A stretch of DNA of 64,000 nucleotides, from assembly GCF_014489535.1 (NCBI RefSeq), contig NZ_CP060783.1:2046001-2110000 (forward strand), written 5' to 3'. Made by a program: the position numbers and the translations under genes. The notes under the pieces are model-generated. The model had not been told where the DNA came from and searched no databases. It saw only the letters and a list, made by a program, of their open reading frames with translations. How positions within the stretch are numbered: position 1 is the first letter of the stretch; each line of letters starts with the position of its first letter. Origin of the DNA: Diaphorobacter aerolatus (GTDB lineage: Bacteria; Pseudomonadota; Gammaproteobacteria; Burkholderiales; Burkholderiaceae_C). Shown in pieces: positions 57,977-64,000 of the stretch.

Positions 57977-58144
57977 ATGGGCAACAAGATCGTTACCGAA
58001 GCAGACCGCAAGCGCACTCCCCGTCCAACTCCCATGCCCGGCATGCCGGTCGCCACTGGCGGCCGTGGCCAGCGCGTGAGCCTGGAGCGTGGTGTGTCCA
58101 CCCGCAGCAAGAAGAACCCTGGCAAGCGTCCGCACCAAGGTTGA
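57977..58144 (+). CDS. Small basic protein, 55 aa, unknown function
   Basis: This 55-codon frame starts with ATG behind a good TAGGAG ribosome site, 8 nt spacing. It encodes a very basic, Arg/Pro/Gly-rich protein that starts MGNKIVTEADRKRTPRP, continues PMPGMPVATGGRGQRVSLERG and ends KKNPGKRPHQG. It has no hydrophobic segment and looks disordered, as in nucleic-acid- or ribosome-binding small proteins. Codon usage fits a real gene. I recognise no named family. Confidence 0.7.
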   Translation: MGNKIVTEADRKRTPRPTPMPGMPVATGGRGQRVSLERGVSTRSKKNPGKRPHQG

Positions 58145-58256
58145 TCCGCTAGGAATCCGTTTCTTTCTGCGCATTCGCCATGTGCGCGCCGTTCAGCCAC
58201 TGAACCGCTGCACATCGCGAATGGCGCGCGCCCTTGGCCTTTAGCCTCGCGAAAAA

Positions 58257-58925
58257 TCAACTGGGCTGCGGCACCGTGAACTGCTCGCGCGCCTGCGTCG
58301 CCGCCTTGCGGACGTGACACCCCTCGATATGGTCGTTGACCAGACCCATGGCCTGCATGAAGGCATACATCGTGGTCGGTCCGACAAAGCTGAATCCCCG
58401 CTTCTTGAGATCCTTGGACAGCGCCTGTGACGCCGCCGTCGCCGTGAGTGCGCGCGCCGCCTCGTAGGTATGAATCTCGGGCCGATCCTGTTGCGCAAGC
58501 GGCGCATAGCCCCACACATACGCGCCGAGCGAGCCGAATTCACGGCGCAGCTCGATCACCCGTTTGGCATTGTTGATGGTTGACTCGATCTTGCCGCGAT
58601 GACGCACGATGCTCGCGTCGGCCAGCAGGCGGGCGATGTCCTTCTCGCAAAAGCGCGAAAGCTCCTCGGCCTCGAAGTGGGCAAAACCCGCGCGAAAGGA
58701 CTCGCGCTTCTTCAGGATGGTGATCCAGCTCAGCCCCGCCTGGAACCCTTCGAGGCAGAGCTTCTCGAACAGGCGGCGCTCGTCATCGACGGGAAAGCCC
58801 CATTCGTGATCGTGATAATGCTTGTAGAGCGGCGAAGCCTCGCACCAGAAGCAGCGCTGATGGCCGCTGTCGTCGGTAAAGAGTCCCGCCACGCTGTCGG
58901 TTGATTGCTGCTTGTTTTCGGCCAT
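58257..58925 (-). CDS. tag: DNA-3-methyladenine glycosylase I
   Basis: This is a 222-aa Tag enzyme, which excises 3-methyladenine from alkylated DNA. The N-terminal zinc-binding residues lie in CFWCEASPLYKHYHDHEWGFP, the catalytic/base-recognition helix reads LCLEGFQAGLSWITILKKRESFR, and FSFVGPTTMYAFMQAMGLVNDHIEGCH supplies the remaining Zn ligands. The start MAENKQQSTDS is chosen; an earlier ATG would run into the divergent lipoprotein gene. Its start lies only 44 bp from that of the divergent gene. Confidence 0.94.
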   Translation of the reverse strand: MAENKQQSTDSVAGLFTDDSGHQRCFWCEASPLYKHYHDHEWGFPVDDERRLFEKLCLEGFQAGLSWITILKKRESFRAGFAHFEAEELSRFCEKDIARLLADASIVRHRGKIESTINNAKRVIELRREFGSLGAYVWGYAPLAQQDRPEIHTYEAARALTATAASQALSKDLKKRGFSFVGPTTMYAFMQAMGLVNDHIEGCHVRKAATQAREQFTVPQPS

Positions 58926-58969
58926 GCGAATATTGTGCCGCGAAACCCGAAAATACTGTACGTCCATCC

Positions 58970-60127
58970 ATGAAAAAAGCCCTCCGCCTTGCATCGTCCG
59001 TGCTCACCGTGCTGGCATTGGGCGCATGTGCGTCGTCGGGGGACAGCATCATCGGCTACTACTGGCAGTCGTTTCGGGGCCACATGGATCTCATGGGGTC
59101 GGCCCGGCCGCTCAACGATTGGATCAACGACACGAGCCAGAAACCGGCCCTGCGCGAACGGCTGGAACTGGCCCTGCGCGCGCGGCAGTTCGCCATCGAC
59201 GAACTCGGCCTGCCCGACAACGCGAGCTACCGCCGCTATGCGCAACTGGGCCGCAGCGCCGCCGTCTGGAACGTGGTCGGCGCGCCGCCTTACTCGCTCA
59301 AGCTGCACACCTGGTGTTTTCCGGTTACGGGATGCATCGGCTATCGCGGCTATTTCGCCGAGGCCGACGCCAAGGCCGAGGCCGAGCGACTCGCGCAATC
59401 GGGGCTTGAGGTCAGCGTCTATCCGGTGCCGGCGTATTCCACGCTCGGCTATTCCAACTGGCTGGGCGGCGACCCGCTGCTCAACACCTTTGTCGGCTGG
59501 CCCGAGGGTGATTTTGTTCGACTGCTGTTTCACGAACTCGCGCACCAGGTGGTCTATGCATCGGGCGACACGGCGTTCAACGAATCCTATGCCACTGCGG
59601 TCGAGCGTCTGGGCGTCGATCAATGGCTCCGCGAACATTCCACCGACAAGGCACGGGCCGAATTCGCAACCAGCGAAAAACGCCGCGCGCAGTTTCGCGC
59701 GCTGACGCGTGACGCGCGTGCACAGCTATCGCGAATCTACACGGCGGGCGACACTGAGACTGCGGCAGGTCGCGCTGAACTGCACGCGCAAAAGCAAGGC
59801 GCCATGCAAGCCTTCCGCGAAGCCTACGCGCGGCAGCGCGAACGCTGGATCAACGAAGACGGGGTGCGGCCCGAGCAGCTTGCGAACCTCGACCGCTGGG
59901 TCATGGACGCGAACAACGCGAGCTTCGGCGCGCAGGGTGCCTATGACGATCTGGTGCCCGCGTTCATCGCCCTGTTTGAACAGCAGGGACGCAACTGGCA
60001 GCGGTTTCACGCGGCGGTGCAGGCCCTGGCCGACGAGCCGCAGGACGCGCGTCTCGCGCAGCTCAGGGCGCTGGTGCCAACGACGCATATCGGCTCGATT
60101 GCGCAGCCGCCTGCCGCGGACCGCTGA
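58970..60127 (+). CDS. Lipoprotein aminopeptidase (zinc HExxH, Aminopep family)
   Basis: This is a 385-aa envelope lipoprotein. The signal MKKALRLASSVLTVLALGACASS contains a lipobox (LGAC). The metalloprotease motif is HELAHQVVYASGDTAFNESYAT, with HELAH binding zinc and a downstream Glu as third ligand, as in the putative aminopeptidases of PF10023. SLKLHTWCFPVTGCIGYRGYF and YPVPAYSTLGYSNWLGGDPLLNTF are conserved family blocks. The substrate is unknown. A 6-bp hairpin overlaps its stop codon. Confidence 0.87.
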   Translation: MKKALRLASSVLTVLALGACASSGDSIIGYYWQSFRGHMDLMGSARPLNDWINDTSQKPALRERLELALRARQFAIDELGLPDNASYRRYAQLGRSAAVWNVVGAPPYSLKLHTWCFPVTGCIGYRGYFAEADAKAEAERLAQSGLEVSVYPVPAYSTLGYSNWLGGDPLLNTFVGWPEGDFVRLLFHELAHQVVYASGDTAFNESYATAVERLGVDQWLREHSTDKARAEFATSEKRRAQFRALTRDARAQLSRIYTAGDTETAAGRAELHAQKQGAMQAFREAYARQRERWINEDGVRPEQLANLDRWVMDANNASFGAQGAYDDLVPAFIALFEQQGRNWQRFHAAVQALADEPQDARLAQLRALVPTTHIGSIAQPPAADR

Positions 60128-60146
60128 TGCCAGCGGCTCGTGGGTG

Positions 60147-60404
60147 CTAGCCGCGCAGGGATTCGATCAGGTCGATGTATTGCTGCTTGGCGTCGTCAGT
60201 GCTCGTGTCCTTGAGCTTCTCCCATGCGTCCCACTTCGCACGACCGACGATGTCGGAGAAGCTGGGCTTCTTTTCCTCGTTGTCACCCACCGTGGCCTGC
60301 TTGTAGAGCGCGTAGATCTTGAGCAGCGTCGGATTGTCGGGACGCTCGCTGAGCAGCTTGGAATTGGCGACGGCGGTTTCAAAAGTGGCGTTCAGATCGG
60401 ACAT
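60147..60404 (-). CDS. Acyl-CoA-binding protein
   Basis: This is an 85-aa four-helix acyl-CoA-binding protein that buffers long-chain acyl-CoA in the cytosol. ALYKQATVGDNEEKKPSF and KWDAWEKLKDTSTDDAKQQYIDLIESL are the ACBP signature. The start MSDLNATFETAV has a strong AAGGAG site 6 nt upstream. It is convergent with the aminopeptidase gene. The protein suits the acyl-CoA-rich metabolism of the window. Confidence 0.93.
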   Translation of the reverse strand: MSDLNATFETAVANSKLLSERPDNPTLLKIYALYKQATVGDNEEKKPSFSDIVGRAKWDAWEKLKDTSTDDAKQQYIDLIESLRG

Positions 60405-60510
60405 CGTTATCTCCTTGAAATGACTATGGACTGCGCGCCAGTGTAGCCAAAAATCCAAAGATTGCGAACGGTCGTGCTATTTTTCTTCGGCACCCACGCG
60501 CCGCCGCCTT

Positions 60511-61611
60511 TCATTCGCCGCACAGCCCGTCCACGGCCTGGAACATTGCCTGCCGGGATTGACTGATCACCATGCCCTTCCAGGTCTCGGACTCGTCGTA
60601 GAAGGCGTTGCGCATCTGCGCGCGAATTTGCACGGCGAGCATCTCGTCGGCGTCGGGGTGCAGGCTCAGCCATTGATCGGCGCGCAGCGCCTGCAGCACC
60701 TGGACGGCGGCAATCGTGCCGAATTCCAACGTCAGGCCGGTGAATTCCGCCTGCGGGCATTCTTCGTGAATGCAGCCATACATCTGGCCCGTCAGTTCCG
60801 AGGAAGCGGACGCGCCATCGCCCGCCACCGTGACCGGCGTGGCCCCGCCACCATCCCACCAGCGCACGGCGCGCTGCCGGTCTTCGGCCTGGTTGCGGCC
60901 CGCGTAGATGCGCTCGCCATGGCCATAAGGCCCCAGCCCGGTGTGCAGATCGAGCCAGGCGATCCGCCTGGCGCTCCGGCCATGGGTCTGCAATATCGCA
61001 CGCAGGGTCCGGTGGCTCCAGGTTGGCGCGTTGCCGCCGTAGAACAGCCCGTCCGCATGCTGGTATTGACCGCGACTGATGACGGCCTGCAGGGCCGCCT
61101 CGCCGCGCGTCGCCACCAGTCGGCCCAGCGCCATCTCGTTTTGCAGCGACGGTGGCCATTGCGCGGGCAGCAGGATTGGATGCAGCTCGTCGTATTCCGG
61201 GTTGGCGGGCAGCGGCCTCGTGAAGTCGATGAAGTTGCGGTTGAGATCCACGTTGTCTTCGGTGACCCGGCGCCGGAAGGAAAAACCGTGCGGATTGAGC
61301 GCGTGCACATACAGCACCGCCACGCCGTTCGCGCGCGCCTTTTCGCGCCACTCGTCGTCGTACAGCGCGAACACCTGCACGCCGCTGCCGCACAGGCCCT
61401 CGACGCCGTGACAGCCGCTGCTCACGATCAGCAAACGCTCGGCGTCGGGCTCTCCGTCCAGCGCCACGTCAACCGCCAGTTCCTCGCCTTCGAGTCCAGG
61501 AAGCGGATGCCGGTGCTGCATGAGCGCGATTCCCGCCGTTGCCAGGCCCGCGATGAAGCGGGCACGCGCCAACGCGTAGCAGTCGGCAAATGCAGAGGAG
61601 ATGGCGATCAT
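60511..61611 (-). CDS. DUF2817 / M14-like carboxypeptidase family protein
   Basis: This is a 366-aa cytosolic metallo-carboxypeptidase-like protein of the DUF2817 group, related to M14 peptidases and succinylglutamate desuccinylases. SGCHGVEGLCGSGVQ holds the predicted zinc His and Glu, HALNPHGFSFRRRVTEDNVDLNRNF the substrate-binding Arg/Asn, and WLDLHTGLGPYGHGE the third zinc His. LTLEFGTIAAVQVLQALRADQWL carries the catalytic Glu. The start MIAISSAFADCY is preferred (AGGA upstream); ATG 61644 is an alternative. Confidence 0.85.
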   Translation of the reverse strand: MIAISSAFADCYALARARFIAGLATAGIALMQHRHPLPGLEGEELAVDVALDGEPDAERLLIVSSGCHGVEGLCGSGVQVFALYDDEWREKARANGVAVLYVHALNPHGFSFRRRVTEDNVDLNRNFIDFTRPLPANPEYDELHPILLPAQWPPSLQNEMALGRLVATRGEAALQAVISRGQYQHADGLFYGGNAPTWSHRTLRAILQTHGRSARRIAWLDLHTGLGPYGHGERIYAGRNQAEDRQRAVRWWDGGGATPVTVAGDGASASSELTGQMYGCIHEECPQAEFTGLTLEFGTIAAVQVLQALRADQWLSLHPDADEMLAVQIRAQMRNAFYDESETWKGMVISQSRQAMFQAVDGLCGE

Positions 61612-61727
61612 GGCGTGTCCTGCGGTTTCAAGAATCGCCGACATGTTCACGCGCATGCGTGAAAACCGCATGGCAGTATGCGAAAAAGGGGATTGCGAGG
61701 GCCAGTCGCCCTCACCCTCGCGCCGAA

Positions 61728-62936
61728 TCACTTCACTGTGGGATCAGCCAGCCACTGTTGCGCGAGTTCGACCCAGTAGGTCGCGCCCAGGGGAATCAGA
61801 TCGTCGTTGAAGTCATAGCTCGGGTTGTGCAGCGTGCACGGTCCTTCGCCGTGGCCCATCTCGCGGTGCGCACCGTCGCCATTGGCGATGAAGCAGTAGG
61901 CACCGGGCTTTTCCATGAGCATGAACGAGAAGTCTTCTGCGCCCATGGTGGGTTCCTGATCGAGCACCTGGGCATCGCCGACGATGCCGCGCATCACCTT
62001 GCGCGCGAACTCGGCCTCGGCGGGCGAGTTGATCGTGGGCGGATAGTTGCGGTTGAGCTCGAAGTCGCAGGTCGCCTCGAAGGCCGAGCAGATATGCTCA
62101 GCCACCTCGCGCATGCGGCGCTCGAGCAGATCGAGGGTGTCGATGCTGAAGGTGCGCACCGTGCCCTGCATCTCGCAGGAATCGGGCACCACATTGTTGG
62201 CCTCGCCCGCATGGATCATCGTGACGGAGATGACGCCCGCCTCGATGGGCTTCTTGTTGCGGCTGATGATGTTCTGGAAGGCCTGCACCATCTGCGCGGC
62301 AATCGGCACGGGGTCGATGCCCATGTGCGGCATGGCGGCGTGGCTGCCCTTGCCGTGAATCGTGATCGTGAAGTCGTTGCTCGATGCCATGACCGGACCG
62401 GGGCTCACCGCGAAGCAGCCAGCCGCCATGCCAGGCCAGTTGTGCATGCCGAACACGGCCTGCATCGGGAATTTCTCGAACAGCCCATCCTTGATCATCT
62501 CGCGCGCGCCACCGCCGCCCTCTTCCGCAGGCTGGAAGATCAGGTACACGGTGCCGTCGAAATGACGATGCTGGGAGAAATACTGCGCCGCCGCGAGCAA
62601 CATGGCCGTGTGACCGTCGTGGCCGCAGGCATGCATCTTCCCGGAGTGCTTGCTCGCGTGTTCGAAGGTGTTGAACTCCTGCATCGGCAGCGCGTCGATA
62701 TCGGCGCGCAGGCCGATGGCGCGTCCGCAGGCACCGCCATCGCGGCCCTGAACAATGCCGACCACACCGGTCTTGCCCATGCCGCGATCAATGGGAATGC
62801 CCCACTCCGTGAGCTTGGCCGCCACCAGATCGGCGGTGCGCACCTCTTCAAAACACAGTTCCGGATGAGCGTGGATGTCGCGGCGCACGGCCGCGATGGA
62901 CGCCGCTTGGGCGACGATGGAATCAATGACTTTCAT
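61728..62936 (-). CDS. M20 family amidohydrolase (hippurate hydrolase-like)
   Basis: This is a 402-aa metallo-amidohydrolase of the M20 peptidase/aminoacylase family. The metal site is visible in KMHACGHDGHTAMLL and in FQPAEEGGGGAREMI (catalytic Glu), with GKGSHAAMPHMGIDP for dimer/substrate contact and MGAEDFSFMLMEKPG near the C-terminus. It would hydrolyse N-acyl amino acids such as hippurate. The start MKVIDSIVAQAASI is chosen because homology begins there. It lies upstream of the DUF2817 gene in the same direction. Confidence 0.92.
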   Translation of the reverse strand: MKVIDSIVAQAASIAAVRRDIHAHPELCFEEVRTADLVAAKLTEWGIPIDRGMGKTGVVGIVQGRDGGACGRAIGLRADIDALPMQEFNTFEHASKHSGKMHACGHDGHTAMLLAAAQYFSQHRHFDGTVYLIFQPAEEGGGGAREMIKDGLFEKFPMQAVFGMHNWPGMAAGCFAVSPGPVMASSNDFTITIHGKGSHAAMPHMGIDPVPIAAQMVQAFQNIISRNKKPIEAGVISVTMIHAGEANNVVPDSCEMQGTVRTFSIDTLDLLERRMREVAEHICSAFEATCDFELNRNYPPTINSPAEAEFARKVMRGIVGDAQVLDQEPTMGAEDFSFMLMEKPGAYCFIANGDGAHREMGHGEGPCTLHNPSYDFNDDLIPLGATYWVELAQQWLADPTVK

Positions 62937-63128
62937 TTGCTGGCTTTCTTGAGGCCTGGCCCTCGAAGCTGCCCCGGCGCGGCGCGCGCTTGATTTTTCG
63001 CGCCGCCCGAAGGACAAAGGTTCAGGCGCTGGTCGAATCGGCAGTCTAGCCCGGCAGCACGCAGCGCGCTACCGGGTTCCTACCGTCCCAACCAGGCGAT
63101 AGCCGCCCGACAGGATGTTCCTGTTACG
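62937..63128. other. Intergenic region upstream of the M20 gene
   Basis: About 190 bp between two leftward genes. The part nearest the M20 start is GC-rich, with no clear promoter or terminator hairpin and no small gene. Confidence 0.35.
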
Positions 63129-64000
63129 TTACACGCGCACCTTGCCGTCGCCGGTCAGCATCGACAGCTCGACAAACCGCGACTTGGCCGTCTGCGCCTG
63201 GAACGCCACCGGGAATCCGGCGACCTGCTGGCCATTGAGCGCGTCAAGCGCCGTCACGAGCGATTCCCGCGTGAGCTTGGTGCCCGACGCGGCGCGGCGC
63301 AGACCCTCCGACAGCACGCGAGCGGCCAGGAAACCCTCCATGCTCGAATAGTTGGGCGCCATGTTTTTTCCGCTCTTGGCAAGCACGGCGAGGAACTCGC
63401 GCGTCACCGGGTGCGTGGTCTTGAAAGGCGATGGCACGACCTGGGTCACCACCACGCCTTCGGCCTCCTTGCCGAGCGCGGACTGCAGCGCAGCCGTGCC
63501 GACGAACGAGACGTTGTAGAACTGGCCGCCATAACCCGCAGCGCGCGCCTCGCGCACGAAACCGGCGCTTGCGGCATAGGTCGTGATCTGCACGATCACG
63601 TCGGGCTTTTCGGCGACGAGCTTCTGCACGGCTTCCTTCACGTTGGAGGAATTGCGCTCGACCGTTGCAGCCGCCACCGGCGTCAGGCCTTCTGGTGCCA
63701 GCGCGGCGGTCACGCCCTCCAGACCCGACTGACCGTAGGCGTCATTCTGGTAGAACACTGCAATCTTCTTGAGCCCCAGTCCAGTGAGCTGTCGCACCAT
63801 GAGCGCCGTCTCATCCGCATAGGACGCGCGCACGTTGAACACCAGTTGGCGCAGCGCCGGCTGGCGCAGGGCCTGCGCGCCCGTGAGCGGCGCAAACAAG
63901 GGAATGCGTGCCTGCTGGATCAGCGGCAACGCCGCCACGCTCGTGGGTGTACCCAGATAGCCGAACAGCGCGAACACGTCGTCGGCAATGAAGCGCTTGG
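63129..64000 (-). CDS. ABC transporter substrate-binding protein (Peripla_BP_6), truncated at window edge
   Basis: This is the C-terminal ~290 aa of a branched-chain-amino-acid-type periplasmic binding protein; the N-terminus and signal peptide lie beyond the window. Visible blocks are VFALFGYLGTPTSVAALPLIQQARIPLFAPLTGAQ, KKIAVFYQNDAYGQSGLEGVTAAL, PDVIVQITTYAASAGFVREARAAG and YSSMEGFLAARVLSEGLRRA, all typical of the Peripla_BP_6 fold. The ligand is unknown; it could belong to the same uptake network as the M20 hydrolase next to it. Confidence 0.9.
   Translation of the reverse strand, partial: KRFIADDVFALFGYLGTPTSVAALPLIQQARIPLFAPLTGAQALRQPALRQLVFNVRASYADETALMVRQLTGLGLKKIAVFYQNDAYGQSGLEGVTAALAPEGLTPVAAATVERNSSNVKEAVQKLVAEKPDVIVQITTYAASAGFVREARAAGYGGQFYNVSFVGTAALQSALGKEAEGVVVTQVVPSPFKTTHPVTREFLAVLAKSGKNMAPNYSSMEGFLAARVLSEGLRRAASGTKLTRESLVTALDALNGQQVAGFPVAFQAQTAKSRFVELSMLTGDGKVRV

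Noticed and set aside
60121..60136. CCGCTG-ATGC-CAGCGG hairpin at the aminopeptidase stop as a terminator
   Set aside because: The stem is only 6 bp with no T run on either strand; evidence is too weak for a terminator call.

Overview
The window is GC-rich, gene-dense bacterial chromosome. Gene content points to a betaproteobacterium of the order Burkholderiales, most likely family Comamonadaceae: three Bug-type solute-binding proteins, a PhoH-YbeY pair, DUF1840 and DUF2760 proteins, exosortase H, a LivGHM-type operon flanked by two acyl-CoA ligases, and a cyclopropane-fatty-acid synthase. I saw no rRNA, tRNA, CRISPR array, insertion sequence or prophage. The genus cannot be fixed from the sequence alone.

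Layout. 1-2.4 kb: end of a biotin-dependent carboxylase alpha subunit and a Bug protein. 2.6-8.6 kb: tightly packed DUF2760 / Hsp70 / unknown / Hsp70 operon. 8.6-14.4 kb: lysyl-endopeptidase-like lipoprotein, ruvA, an orphan HlyC-like acyltransferase and a large surface protein carrying both an ESPR-like signal peptide and a C-terminal sorting tail. 14.7-16.9 kb: phoH-ybeY-TauE/SafE permease. 17-22 kb: leftward catabolic operon (Bug, CaiB/BaiF CoA-transferase, cupin, acyl-CoA dehydrogenase, LysR). 22-27.8 kb: AMP nucleosidase, CDF cation transporter, Dtd, GMC oxidoreductase, 3-hydroxyacyl-CoA dehydrogenase. 27.9-31.3 kb: phosphoesterase, Ser/Thr kinase-USP fusion, SrkA kinase. 31.3-33.5 kb: ankyrin protein, exosortase H and its partner. 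33.7-35.7 kb: htpG with a sigma-32-like promoter. 35.9-41.3 kb: archaic (Csu-like) chaperone-usher fimbria behind an AT-rich control region. 41.3-45.9 kb: pseudouridine synthase, Crp/Fnr regulator, GspB, GspA/ExeA ATPase. 46.2-55.9 kb: acyl-CoA synthetase, branched-chain-type ABC transporter, PaaK-like ligase, Bug protein. 56-64 kb: DUF1840, CFA synthase, a 55-aa basic protein, Tag glycosylase, lipoprotein aminopeptidase, acyl-CoA-binding protein, DUF2817 peptidase, M20 amidohydrolase and the C-terminal part of another ABC solute-binding protein.

Sequence quality. Twelve genes are broken by 19 single-base frame breaks. Every one is repaired by adding one base, and most lie in short G/C runs. 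This looks like homopolymer under-calling during sequencing rather than gene decay, so these genes are annotated as full-length CDSs with the break sites listed. One break fuses the two Hsp70 genes into an artificial ORF of about 1,780 codons.

How the genes work together. Several blocks couple uptake of organic acids (Bug or Liv-type binding proteins) to CoA activation and oxidation (ligases, CoA-transferase, acyl-CoA dehydrogenase, 3-hydroxyacyl-CoA dehydrogenase), which suits a free-living degrader of carboxylic or aromatic acids. The most promising poorly described system is the DUF2760-Hsp70-unknown-Hsp70 operon, a self-contained pair of divergent Hsp70s with no J-protein or nucleotide-exchange factor alongside. 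The second is the surface-protein locus with its degenerate HlyC-like neighbour, possibly processed by the exosortase H encoded about 18 kb away.
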